Shown: in pieces, positions 30,218-40,980 of the stretch
Layout: the number at the start of each line of letters is the position of its first letter
Numbering within the stretch: position 1 is the first letter of the stretch
Origin: Blattamonas nauphoetae
Taxonomy: Eukaryota; Preaxostyla; Oxymonadida
Reading direction: 5' to 3'
Assembly: GCA_033064195.1 (NCBI GenBank)
Contig: JARBJD010000054.1
Span: 186,001-250,000 of the forward strand
DNA length: 64,000 nt
Program-made: the position numbers and the translations under genes
The notes under the pieces: model-generated
What the model was told of the DNA's origin: nothing
Databases searched by the model: none
What the model saw: the letters and a program-made list of their open reading frames with translations, nothing else

Positions 30218-31942
30218 ATGATTCAACCCGTTGAGGATGAAACTCCCTATAGAAACCTCACTATAGCCCGAACTGCCTCCGAAAAAGTTACTTCTGTGAG
30301 ATTTTCGTCAGATGGAAGTTTCTTCGCAGCTGCTGGTATTATTCAAATATTTCCTTTTTCACACCAACATTCCATCGCATTTTAGGATCTAGTTCGATTA
30401 TTGCACTTCATGATGGGGAAACAGCCGAACTTTGTCTCTCATACCATGACAAAACGACAGGGCACAAACAAGGCATTTCTGAGATCTCGATCTCAAAGGA
30501 TGGCCGGTATTAGTCTTCAATCATTCATATTAATCATTTATCTTCAATTTCTCGCTCTTAGATATGTTGCCTCTGCTTCAGACGATCGACTTGTCAAAGT
30601 TCTTGATTTAGAAACAGTTCGCCATCTTCTGCCCATTCTCATTCTTTCTCGTATCACGTAGAACTCTTTCATTCAATCATTACAAGGTCACTCTCACTAC
30701 GTCGTCTCCTGTGATTTTTCACCAACCCTCCCTCTCCTTGTCTCCGCAAGTTACGATCAGCACATCCACCTCTGGAACCTCACCCGCGGGTCACTTTGCG
30801 GAAAGATTCATCCATCCCGATATCCACAAACCTCCGTCAAGTTCAATCACGATGGGACAGTCATCGCCGGAGCGAGCACTGATGGGTTCTGGTACGCTAC
30901 CTCACATACATTTATTATAACACATCTCTTTTCTCTATTCTATCATTTTCATCGTTCTTTCTCCAGTCGAATTTGGGATGTCTCAACTCTGATGTGCACA
31001 CACACTCTCCTCGAGGCGTCCTCTCCAACCCAAATTGGCTTCTGCACATTCTCACCAAATGGGAGATATCTCATCACCTCTAACATGGACGATTCAATCA
31101 GGATTTGGGATGTGTACGGATCAGGAAAATGTGAGAAAGTTTTCAGTGGACACCAGAGCCGACTATACGGTGTTGAGGCTGATTTTCTCCGTTCTGAAGG
31201 CAATATGGTTGTTGGAGGATCAGAGGATGGACGCGTATGTATCTGGGATCTTCGCAGTCAGCTGATGGTTGAAGAAATGAACTGCGGGACAGAACCAGTA
31301 ATCTCAGTGTCAAGCCATCCGACCAGACGCTCATTCATTACTGGGTCATTGGATGGAACAGTTCGTCTTTGGCAACGAAGCCAAGAATGTCTCTGTACCA
31401 ACTTGCCAAAAGATTCTCTATCTTTGATCCCGAAACCCACTCCTGCCCCTGAACACCCACAGGCGGAGGAAAAACCATTAACGGGAACAACTTGTGGGTG
31501 TTACAATTTCTATCATCGGAGAAGCGTACTTGACGAGATCGTGACGAGATTCAACTCATCCATGAACGAATGCAAAGTCAAAGAACAAGAATGGATGGAA
31601 TGGCTTACATCAACTGACTACCAATCTCGAGTCGCTGAGGAGGCTAAACGTTGCGAGAAACTGCGAACCAAAGAAAACAAAAAGCGACAGATGGAACTGG
31701 AAGGAATCGATCCGAACCTCCTCGCTGATGACAGCATAGACGACGATTTCTTGAATGAGAGCGATCATGAAGTTATTATTGAATCTGATAATGGTTTGAA
31801 GCAGTTTCTCATCATCGTCCTTTCTCTCATCCCTCTCTCATTTCCACTCTCAGAAGCAAGCCAAAACCCAATTGAAATTGAGTTGCGAAAGCGATTTCAT
31901 GACAAACATGTTTTTGAATCACTTCAATCTGTTCTTGGTTAA
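30218..31942 (+). CDS. WDR5-like WD40 repeat protein with acidic C-terminal extension
   Basis: Seven-bladed WD40 propeller most like WDR5/Swd3, a scaffold of COMPASS-type histone H3K4 methyltransferases. Proposed exons are 30218-30335, 30386-30506, 30562-30650, 30687-30891, 30967-31793 and 31854-31942, 482 residues. Blades are visible as VRFSSDGSFFAAAG, YVASASDDRLVKVLD, HSHYVVSCDFSP with IHLWNLTRG, VKFNHDGTVIAGAS with CRIWDVSTL, CTFSPNGRYLITS with IRIWDVYG, GGSEDGRVCIWDLRS, and FITGSLDGTVRLWQ. The junction of exons 3 and 4 is the weakest: a 36-nt intron (30651-30686) keeps frame but leaves a few extra residues in blade 2. After the propeller comes an unusual ~155-residue charged tail with HRRSVLDEIV and a Lys/Glu-rich helix. 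WDR5 has no such tail, so another WD40 protein built around a WDR5-like core cannot be excluded. Confidence 0.75.
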
Positions 31943-32067
31943 TAACATTTCACTTCTCTTCATTTTTCGTGAAATATAACTTTTTCTGGGTGATGGTTTG
32001 GGCTGATTTAGCTTTATTAAGTCAATCTTCACGATATACTGTGAAATGAAGCAAGAATATTCATAAA

Positions 32068-33444
32068 TTAATCAATTCCGCGTCGAATTCCCATCTCGTG
32101 CTGGAACGCCTTTTCATCTTCCTCAATCTCCTGCTCAGTCATACCAACCTCCCGATGATGGTCATCTCTCCCCGCTTTCCCCGTACAGTACGCATTCCTC
32201 GTGAATTGGTGGCAGCATGCGAACCCCCACTTTCCAGCGTCCCAAATTGACCCCCAAACGGCCGTATGATTCCCAGGATACACATCCTCCGAATATTTCG
32301 TCTTTGCTGACGATAAATCTTGGTTTTGGTCATCTTGTCCGATTCGAGCGATCTTTCCGTCTTTTGTGTATTCCACGTATCGTTCGCTTTGCCCCACAAT
32401 CAAATTAACGTCGATATTCTTCGCCTGCCCATCTCCGTATTTCTCTCGCAATAATTTCTCTCTTTCCTCTTCCTTCTTCTTCTTGTTTTCTTTGAAGCGT
32501 CGGTAGGCCTTCTCCGTGACAGAAGGGTTTGCCTCTGGTTGAATTCCATCCTCCCCTCGATCATTCGCCGCCTGTGCGAAAAGTTGGACGTTAGTAAATT
32601 CTGTGGTCTCACCGGTATATCGAACAAAATTATCTCCTTGATATCCAGTTTCCGATTCCTTCCCTGGGCCGAATGGATTCTCTCGCATGGCTCGAGATTT
32701 TGGGTCATAGTATGCTCCGTTTGGATCGAGGTCGAGAAGGTACTTGGCTGTGTCTTCACGAATGCGAAGGTTGCGGATCTGGCTCTTGGCTTGTTTGTCA
32801 TGACCTTGTGTTCCCATAACATCGGCGTTGCTATCATCAAGTCTAAAACCATCCTCGTCAGCGTCTCCACCATCTTCTCGGCCATCATTTCCAACAGCTG
32901 ATCTGTTTTCCAATCGTTGCCTTTGCCGTTCATTTTCCAGCTTAGAATAACGATCCATCACATCCTTATACAGTGCTGGTGCATACCCATTCCATATATC
33001 ACGTTTTGAGTCATAATCCATCGATAGATCCCGTTCATTGACGAGGACATCGTCGGGCATGATGTTCACACCTGTCGCCTTTGCTCCTTTAGCTCGAGGC
33101 CGATCTAGGCATTCCTTAGCAGTATGTCCCATTGCACCACAGTTTGTGCAAGCACCCTTCCTGAACGTTAATGCTCGTGCTCCTTCTGCCTGAGAAAGTG
33201 ACGATGAGAAGAGATACCTGCTGCCCTCGTGGATACCACTTCTTCTGTGAGAGAGAGGCGTCTACAACATCTTGTTTAAGACGCTGATGATTTAGATTCG
33301 TTGATTTTTCATGTAGATACCCTGAAAAAAAGATAAATGTGGAAAACGGATACAAGGTGCTTGTGCAAGGAATTGTGGGATATGAGGGTTGATTTCCTCT
33401 CCTTCATTGGATTGTCCAGGAGTGGATGTCGAGTTTGCCGTCAT
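32068..33444 (-). CDS. SLU7 pre-mRNA splicing factor
   Basis: Second-step spliceosome factor that influences 3' splice site choice. Exons are 33444-33354, 33321-33218 and 33189-32068, 438 residues. The order fits SLU7: EINPHIPQFLAQAPWYL, HQRLKQD, WYPRGQQ, the CCHC zinc knuckle in GACTNCGAMGHTAKECLDRP, VGAK-like KGAKATGVNIMPDD, DYDSKRDIWNGY, RNLRIREDTAKYLLDLDPN, SAYYDP-like GAYYDPKSRAMREN, GDNFVRYTGET, YVEYTKDGKIA, and HTAVWGSIWDAGKWGFACCH. The introns are only 32 nt (33322-33353) and 28 nt (33190-33217). Neither is a multiple of three and both are required for the frame, so they are real on coding grounds. The start ATG at 33444 gives a shorter N-terminus than the animal protein. Confidence 0.93.
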
Positions 33445-33672
33445 TAGTTCCGAAGTGGATTCGGAGACAAAAACTGTTGGGTGTGATCAAAAAGTAAAGT
33501 CTTCAACACATCCTCGAGGGGAATAACCTGTGTGAACTTGTCTGATAGACGGTTATTATTTCAACAAAATGTCTCATCGGTCCATGATTCGCCATTCAAA
33601 ACACTGTCCACTGAAATCTTTCCAAAACAACTAACAGTATCATATAGAAACAAGAATTGTCAAAAAAGATGA

Positions 33673-35218
33673 TTATCCTCGATGACTTCTCCGCCGTTGT
33701 GAACAGAGATCGCTCAGAAGAAGAATGATTGCGAGCAGGCAGGCTAGAATCCCAACGCAGATGACGATAAAGCCAGTTGCAAGATAGGCAATCACATTTG
33801 TTGGAGTGACAGTCTGAGCGACAAGTCCGCATTGATTCACGAGGAAGGCTGTGTGATCCTGAAGGGCCTCGTTGTACGATTTATAGTGTTCTTGCAGTTT
33901 CTAAGCGAAGAGATAAGAAGAGAACAAATGAACCTTCATAGTGCACTCACCGTTGCAGAACGCAGGCGTCAGTTCGGTGAGTGTGAATTCCTTGTTCTTG
34001 TCGACGTGCCAGTTCGCTTTGAACAACACGCGAGGATTCTAAATATAACACACACCAGAAACCACATCACAATTATATTCATAAAAACCGTTGCAAACCT
34101 CGAGTGGGTGAGAATCGTCGATCCTCTCTTCGATGATAAGAATTGACGCATAGTCAGGCTCTTCGGAGACAATAGTGTCGAAACCAAGACAACCTGCGAG
34201 GACCTGCAAATTCATGTCGTGACAGGAATAGTGTCTGTATTTTGGGTATTCTGATCCGTCCTTGATCGCCTTTTTATCGGCTTCGAAATCGGTGAAGAAA
34301 ATCTCAGTGAAAAGTGGAGCGTTGTTGATTTGACAGTATTTCTCATCTTTGAAGGGGATGAATGTCGTGAAATCTGGAAAGATAAAGAAATAATGGATCA
34401 AACATGTTTTTCGTAATTCAAGGACGATAGCGTAAAGTTCATCCGTGAAACCTTCGGGCATTTTAGCACCAATCTCGTGTGCCACTTTCACAGAGTCAAG
34501 AAGCGAGAGGAGTTTTGCGTCGTCTGTTTCTGTTTCTTTGAAAAGCTTGAAGATGGTCGTGATTTCGCTTTTGTACTTCTTCTTCAATTCTTCGATTTTC
34601 TGACCGCTTGCTGATGTCAGCAAGATGTTCATCGAATTGGGACTATCATTCAGAACGAATGAGAGAAGAAGAATTGTTTTGAGCTGTGGGGACGAAGGCA
34701 GACCAGTTGAAACCAATATTGAGAAGGTAATCAGACGTGGAATCTGTTGAATAAACATAGACTGGATGGACGATCCGATCAAACACATTCTTTCCGCCTG
34801 TTTTGATCGACCAATTATCAGGAAAGAATCCATGGGTGAAGGCTTGGATAGAATCACGTGTTCGCATAGTGGCTGTAGAGTTCCACATGAAGCGGTAATC
34901 TGGAAGTTCGGCATGGGTTTGTTCCACAAAGTCGAAGACTTTGTCTTTTGTGAGAAGTTTCTGCATTTCTCGACCTAAGAAAGATTGAACCTGCTTTCCC
35001 TTTTGAGTCAGGAGCCCATTAGATGGGATCGATGGATCGTACTGAAATAGATAAAAGAGACGAAGATTAGGCCAACCGAGAGTGGGACTAGGAGGTTGCG
35101 ATCTCCTGAAGAGAGGGTGAATGAAAAGAGGGATACCATGTCGGACAAACGCATGCATTGTTAATAGTGTGTCATCACAATGGATCAATGATGATGACAA
35201 CAACAGAATAGTGAACAT
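33673..35218 (-). CDS. Histidine acid phosphatase, type I membrane form
   Basis: Branch-2 histidine phosphatase, of lysosomal or ecto-acid phosphatase type. Exons are 35218-34704, 34642-34099, 34038-33934 and 33900-33673, 463 residues. A signal peptide (MFTILLLSSSLIHC) is followed by MHAFVRHGIPLF, FMWNSTATMRTRDSIQAF, a splice-created NIGFNCPN, and the distal catalytic pair in YSCHDMNLQVLAGCLGF. The C-terminus has a membrane helix (VIAYLATGFIVICVGILACL) and a short basic tail. Introns are 61, 60 and 33 nt, and frames close only with all three. Odd point: the usual RHGxRxP is RHGIPLF, so the second phosphate-binding Arg of the motif is absent. The family assignment is secure; activity is less so. 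Confidence 0.82.
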
Positions 35219-35289
35219 GTGAATCGATCGACCCTTCAGTCCGGACTTGTTCACCAGCCTCAAACACTGAGGGGAAATATCTCCAGGAT

Positions 35290-38200
35290 ATGGATGATAT
35301 AGCAAGTATTCTATCTGTTTTTGATGTGAATGGGGTGTCATCCTTTTTTCCAAAACAACCATCAACAAATCGACAAAATCAAGTTCAACCACGCAACATC
35401 TCAGAAATTCTTGAATATCTCCCGAAATCCTTCGCCTCCCTGATCAAAACCTCATTCCATCTTCCTTCTCAGGTTGAAGAGGCATTTTTTCATCTCTGCG
35501 CCATCCTTCGTTCGTCACTCTGGAATGGTCATTCTAACAACTCTTTCCTCAGAGCTTGGGACACAGAATTAACCTCTTTGATCCGAAAAGCACACGATAA
35601 AACATCTCCATCACATCATCAATCATCAATTTCTGAAGAAAATCGAACAAAAATCAAGACGTTCCTCACATCAGCAGATGTGGCTGAATCAGCGATCTCC
35701 TACGTGAATTCGGTTATTGACAAACTTCCAGTTCAAGATCCAAAGTCAACAAACAAAAAACAAGACCATAATTCGACTGACAGTATCACACAAACGTCAT
35801 GCTCCCAATCACACCTCTGCCCAACATGCAAACAATTTCTTTCTATCTGTACACTATTTGATCGGAAATCCCAGTTTCTCCTTCATTTCTACATCTTTCC
35901 CACACCGGACAAGTATCAACAAGCAATCAAAATTTTCGGGACCGATCCCTCAAAACCGAAACCGACCTTGTCCAAACAGACAATCACAGAAAGCACCTTC
36001 TATCGCGATTTCACTCTCTTTCTGAATGGATATCATTATTACTCGACATGCAACCATTTCCAGAGCATCCCATCACTAATTTCTGTTTCTTCGGATATTC
36101 GAGAACAAACCGCATATCAGCTGCATTCATCAATGTTATGTTATGTCTGTCCGTCTAAAAAACCGGATTCATCTCGATTTTCTGTTCTCTGTCGCATTCT
36201 TTCTCTTCGCCAACAAATCCAGCTCTGTCAATCTCTTCTTTCGTTTGGATTCTTTCAATTTGCGTTTTCGATGATCTTTCTGGGTATTGGCCTTCAGTTC
36301 CCGAAAATCCCAGCGAAGTCAACACTAAAACCCACACAATCTCCAACTTCCCAACTTTTCCGGCAGATCAATCCTCCCATTCTTGGTCTCATCCTGTCTT
36401 ACTGTCAAAAGGCTGAAAAACTCCGCTCTACAACTATTGTTCCTTCAACTGACACAAGACTCGCATTGGGCGAAGATTCGTATTCTTCAACGGCCTTCGT
36501 AGGGATCAACGAAAAATCCGCTACTGCCGATCCAAATCCACCAAAAACCCTTTCCAATGATCAAACCTCTTCCCCAAATAAGCCTTATCAACGCCATAAA
36601 CGATTGGGTCAAACAAGATCGGCCCTGTCGAATACTTCACCTGCGTCTCAAATCCCCGACGCTGCTCTCGTCCAAATCCTCTCCACCGCCTGCGCGCGCC
36701 CAAATAAGCGCCTCGAAACTCTCCTCATTAAAAGATACGAGCAATGGCTCCAATCTCGACAAGGTAAGCCAAAAGCATCTTTCACAAAATCAGATCCGCC
36801 CAAAGACGCCCTCACAGAAGCAGACTGGGACGAGATGGACGATGGGGGAGTGCAGATTGCACATGTTCTTCGTCGTGTCTGTTCTCGATGGCATACCGTC
36901 GCATCCTTCGCCCTGACCAAACAAAATAAAAGAATTGCCCCGCTCCTCGTCGCGGCTGGATGCGTGCTATTTCGGACCCATCTCGACTTGCTGAATGGAG
37001 GAGAGCGTTCTGATGAGGATAAACAGCATATCCAGACCATCACTCGGCTCTTCCAACACTTCTCGCTTTCTGTCGTTTCCAACATCTTCCGCACGCTAAA
37101 TGAGCACTCCTCAATCAAAGCAACTCCACAACCGATCCAAAAACCGAAATCTTCGTCCCCATCTCGTCTCCGCCCGCTTGCTCTCTCGTTCAGCACTCCA
37201 ACCAAAGGACCGTTCATCACGTCACCCACATCAATTTTTCTGGAGGGCTCATTATTCGATCCGAACCAACTTTCTCCATCCATCACTCCCGATTTAGAAT
37301 CAACGCGATTTGCACAATATCAGTCCGACAACACTTCGGCAGTTATCCAACAAAGCGAGATCGGTTCTCCTGGCGGCCCTGACGTCCTTCTCCTCCCCAA
37401 CTCCACAAACCACTTTCCCTCCGACTCAGATTTCGCTGTTACTTTCGCACCAGCTCAAAGACAGAATTCACATCCTCCACTCAAAAGGTCCATGACGGAG
37501 ACACTCTCCCGCTATGCGTCTACTTCCTCACTTCAGGGATTGTCTCAGAATGACCAAAGCCAAACGAAACAGCCGCCAGCACGTGTTCTGGTTGATCACG
37601 ATACAAATCCTGTTCCCATCTCGTTTGGAAACGCAGACACGGACACTTCCACAACAATCGGACAGACACAACACAATCAAATCATGTCGCCATCCCAACA
37701 TCGTCGACGAAGCATCGCAGCACTCCCTCCCACTCCCTCCAAACCACAATTGAAGCGACAGCAAACAGACATGTCGGCAGCGTTTGGGGGTGTTGGGACG
37801 ACAGCGTCATCAGGCGAGCTGAGCGCAACTGTGCATTCACAACCGCTCTGCGAGACGAATTTGAAGAAGACAGAGAAGGAGGTTGCTGGAGGACGTGGGG
37901 GGAGTGAGGAGATGCCGTTTACGACGGGCACAATTCTCCGGAACGGAGAAATTAACCCAAAACAAATTACGGATCTTCGAAATCAATGGAGTGGAGGTCA
38001 CACGAGCACGAAAGGAGGGACTGGAGCAGGAAAGGAGAAAGGAACGCCAAAACACGATGCCCCACCGCGACCACACATTTCTAAGCGTCCGGCGACTTCC
38101 AGTTTAGGCACTCGCCACTCGTTGTATGCCACCACACTCACTGCTTCTCCTCCATCTGTCCACAGGAAGTTTAGCTTCCAGATTGGGAATGTGGGGGAAG

Positions 38201-38601
38201 TGCCACTCGAGACTGGGCAGAAGCAGATGAAGGGGAAAGGGTTGACTCGGAATCAGTCGGATCTCGATGACCCATCAGCGAAAGATCGGACCAAACTGAG
38301 AATGCAGATACAGCTTAGTGATGATAGCGATGTGGACGATGTTATTGATCTCACTGTTCCTGAACGAGACAACAAGCAATTCGGTCTCCCTGACTCAAAG
38401 GAAATGAAAGAGTGGGAGGATCGTGTCTTCGGATCAAACAAATCAGCGAAATCTATCGAAAATTCTGAATCGGGAGCTTTTCTCCAGCTTATGTTTCCTC
38501 AACTTTGTAATAGTCTGCAGAAGGGGAGTCATATGTCAGTCACAGCTGCTCCAGCCACTCCAAACAACAAGACTCCCAAAAGGCAAGCCAAAAGGACATG
38601 A
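35290..38601 (+). CDS. Unrecognised large protein, 1,103 residues
   Basis: Single open exon. The first ~540 residues look folded, with helices such as LKTSFHLPSQVEEAFFHLCA-like stretches, a CxxC pair (HLCPTCKQFLSIC) and LRQQIQLCQSLLSFGFFQFA. A second helical block is HVLRRVCSRWHTVASFALTK. From about residue 620 the protein is low-complexity, Ser/Pro/Thr/Gln-rich and probably disordered, ending in an acidic patch (LSDDSDVDDVIDLTVPER; the core IDLT resembles a SUMO-interacting motif) and a basic end. It starts 71 bp from the divergent acid phosphatase start. I do not recognise a family; a membrane-traffic scaffold is possible but unsupported. Confidence 0.75.
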   Translation: MDDIASILSVFDVNGVSSFFPKQPSTNRQNQVQPRNISEILEYLPKSFASLIKTSFHLPSQVEEAFFHLCAILRSSLWNGHSNNSFLRAWDTELTSLIRKAHDKTSPSHHQSSISEENRTKIKTFLTSADVAESAISYVNSVIDKLPVQDPKSTNKKQDHNSTDSITQTSCSQSHLCPTCKQFLSICTLFDRKSQFLLHFYIFPTPDKYQQAIKIFGTDPSKPKPTLSKQTITESTFYRDFTLFLNGYHYYSTCNHFQSIPSLISVSSDIREQTAYQLHSSMLCYVCPSKKPDSSRFSVLCRILSLRQQIQLCQSLLSFGFFQFAFSMIFLGIGLQFPKIPAKSTLKPTQSPTSQLFRQINPPILGLILSYCQKAEKLRSTTIVPSTDTRLALGEDSYSSTAFVGINEKSATADPNPPKTLSNDQTSSPNKPYQRHKRLGQTRSALSNTSPASQIPDAALVQILSTACARPNKRLETLLIKRYEQWLQSRQGKPKASFTKSDPPKDALTEADWDEMDDGGVQIAHVLRRVCSRWHTVASFALTKQNKRIAPLLVAAGCVLFRTHLDLLNGGERSDEDKQHIQTITRLFQHFSLSVVSNIFRTLNEHSSIKATPQPIQKPKSSSPSRLRPLALSFSTPTKGPFITSPTSIFLEGSLFDPNQLSPSITPDLESTRFAQYQSDNTSAVIQQSEIGSPGGPDVLLLPNSTNHFPSDSDFAVTFAPAQRQNSHPPLKRSMTETLSRYASTSSLQGLSQNDQSQTKQPPARVLVDHDTNPVPISFGNADTDTSTTIGQTQHNQIMSPSQHRRRSIAALPPTPSKPQLKRQQTDMSAAFGGVGTTASSGELSATVHSQPLCETNLKKTEKEVAGGRGGSEEMPFTTGTILRNGEINPKQITDLRNQWSGGHTSTKGGTGAGKEKGTPKHDAPPRPHISKRPATSSLGTRHSLYATTLTASPPSVHRKFSFQIGNVGEVPLETGQKQMKGKGLTRNQSDLDDPSAKDRTKLRMQIQLSDDSDVDDVIDLTVPERDNKQFGLPDSKEMKEWEDRVFGSNKSAKSIENSESGAFLQLMFPQLCNSLQKGSHMSVTAAPATPNNKTPKRQAKRT

Positions 38602-38774
38602 GAGAACTCTTTCTTTGTATTTTAGCAAGCCTCTTATTTATTCATTTTGTTTTCTCCACATTTCTTAGCGTCATTGTCCTTCTTGTCATTTTCGTGTTCA
38701 CTTTTCAATCTGACTATGACCTTTTCACACAATAAAGACGACTGAAATGGTAAAAAAGAGGAGTAAACAAGAGT

Positions 38775-39662
38775 TTAAAATAAGGATTCGGGAAAATATT
38801 GTTCTTTGTCCTTCACACGGAGCAGATAACAACCATTTAGTTTTGACGATTCTGTACTCGACGAATCACTCGAATCAAGGCTTGGCGAGATGTGTATATG
38901 ATTCTGATGTGCCCTTTGCATGTATGTTTGTTGGAAAACGGGGGATTCAGGAAGAGGACGAAGTGGGAGTGCGTACGAAATGTGAGTGGCGAATGTGGGT
39001 TGTGAATGGATGGTATTGATCGTAGGTCCAGGAAGCGATTGGTGATATCGTGGTGATAGCACAATCGTTGACAGATCAGATGAAGAATCACTGAAAGAAG
39101 AGTCATCAAGCGAGTCAGAATACTCGAAATCTCTCTTTGTCCTGTGTCTTCTCGATGTCCTGCCCCCGTCCCTATCCTTATGGTCAACGTATCCTCCTTG
39201 TCGCGAACTATGACGACGAGATGTTTTGGGCGGCCTTCGTAGTTTTGAATTGTCTGGAATGTTTCGGTTGTCTGTTCTTCTCTGTCTAAGGTTTCGTGGG
39301 AGATGAGTGAGGGATAGCTCACGTAAATCATCACATGCTTGCACTAGGGATGTGTAGTCATCTACAAATTGTTTGTGGGAAGGAGATTTCATCATCCCAT
39401 TAACTGGATCAAAATTGTGTGCTGAATTGACAGAAAAAGGACGTTGGGATCGCTTCCATGGATCATTAAGGAGATTTTCTTTGCTGTCCTGGATAATATG
39501 AAGAAATGAATCGTATGTAGCCTCTCGTTGAGATAACAGAGAGTTCATGGCTCTTTCGCTCTCTTCTTCAAGCCTCTGTTGTGAAACATGGATCTCTTGA
39601 GACAGGAGACCTTTGATTCTCCTCTTTAGCTCAATTTTGGAAGGAGAATGGAGCCCGGTCAT
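38775..39662 (-). CDS. Unrecognised basic, Ser/Arg-rich protein
   Basis: Single exon, 295 residues. The N-terminal third is a predicted helix (KIELKRRIKGLLSQEIHVSQ and onward), probably a short coiled coil. The middle is rich in Arg, His and Ser (PPKTSRRHSSRQGG), followed by a Ser/Asp run (SDSLDDSSFSDSSSDLS). No known domain was seen. The start ATG at 39662 is 26 bp from the divergent start at 39689, so the two genes probably share a promoter. It is convergent with the preceding gene. Confidence 0.6.
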   Translation of the reverse strand: MTGLHSPSKIELKRRIKGLLSQEIHVSQQRLEEESERAMNSLLSQREATYDSFLHIIQDSKENLLNDPWKRSQRPFSVNSAHNFDPVNGMMKSPSHKQFVDDYTSLVQACDDLRELSLTHLPRNLRQRRTDNRNIPDNSKLRRPPKTSRRHSSRQGGYVDHKDRDGGRTSRRHRTKRDFEYSDSLDDSSFSDSSSDLSTIVLSPRYHQSLPGPTINTIHSQPTFATHISYALPLRPLPESPVFQQTYMQRAHQNHIHISPSLDSSDSSSTESSKLNGCYLLRVKDKEQYFPESLF

Positions 39663-39688
39663 CGATCGCCCTTAAAAAGGATTTATGG

Positions 39689-40607
39689 ATGACGGGCCCA
39701 CAGTTTTCACATTTCACCATTCCATCAGACTTCGTTTCCTTCGGGAAAGAACTAGCTCCAATCACAACAGCCACTTCGATTTGTATTTTTCCTGAATCCG
39801 TAGATGCAATGACAAAAGTTGCACATCGTCATTCCACCATTGAAATGGACAGAACCCCAAAGCACGACTCGCTCTCGGTACTCATCACCGAGCTCTCTCG
39901 AGAAAGCAACGGTATTAATTTCTCTCATATCTTCAAGTTATTTCTCGCCCTTAGTTATGGTCTCGTCAGCGCGTCTTGCTCCATCGAAAAGCCTCATCTG
40001 TAAAATCTCACAACTTGCTACTCACATCCCACAACTGCTTTCAGATTCACTTTCCTCCAAAGATGCAGAGGCACCTCAACAATGCCTCTCATCGGTCTTC
40101 TTTTCGCTCTCCACAATCTTAGCTGTTCGGCCACCATTTGAGATCATGGAAGAGATCGTGAAATTGATAGCACCACACCATTTCACCGTCCGCAACATCA
40201 TTTATTCTGCGGAGCTTGCCAAATTGATTTCCCATTCTTTGTTTCTGCTTGCTAACTGTCTTCAACTATTTCCGTTCCTTCTGCTTGACTATCACAATTT
40301 CGGATACTCCCAGACGGTCACGTATGTTTTGACTGATCGGCCAGAAATAGAAATCATTCTAAACAACCTTTCTTACTTGGACACGTCCCTGTCCGTTATC
40401 AAAAGTAAGGAATTCGCCTTCTTCGATTTTCTTCTCCATGATCTTGTTATTGAGGGATATCAGGATGCTCTGGAGGCTCATTTTCTTGACACGGACCCAA
40501 AATTACTGTCCGCAACTCGGACACAGGGAAACATGCGATTTGGATTGAATGGATCCCTCCCGCCGAGCCCCGTGAGGAAATCGAGACGCCGACCACATTC
40601 TTTGTGA
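39689..40607 (+). CDS. Unrecognised helical protein
   Basis: Exons are 39689-39911 and 39955-40607 with a 43-nt intron, 291 residues. The splice joins SRESN to VMVSSARLAPSKSLICKISQ and is needed for the frame. The C-terminal two thirds is Leu-rich helix (QCLSSVFFSLSTILAVRPPF, LISHSLFLLANCLQLFPFLL), HEAT-like in spacing. The end is basic (VRKSRRRPHSL). Function unknown. An overlapping ATG at 39685 is out of frame. Confidence 0.6.
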
Positions 40608-40980
40608 TATGTTTTTTAAGTTTCTTTGATGAGCTTTATAATTAGAGATATTTCCTCTCACTCAGTTCTGTTCAGTCCGATCAGCTTTTTTTTAATTTTG
40701 GTTGAGCTCAGAAAGCTTCTGGCAAGATTATTTCCTCTATTGCGGCTATCTAAGTCTTCCAGTCCGTTTTAGAGTCGGATGTATTCGACAGACACGAGTT
40801 AAAATGGTTTGAAATGTTTGAATGAGATTTATTCGAATCTAACCCTCAACTCTGGCAGGTTTATCATCTGAAAAGTTGAAATTCATCGTCATTATATTGC
40901 AGATGCTCATTAAAACCTAACATACAGCGTATGAAATGCAAAAAAAGAATGTTAACTATGTCATCCCATTCTCCGTTTCT
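40608..40980. other. Convergent intergenic region
   Basis: 373 bp of AT-rich sequence between two converging genes. No gene or RNA seen. Confidence 0.5.
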
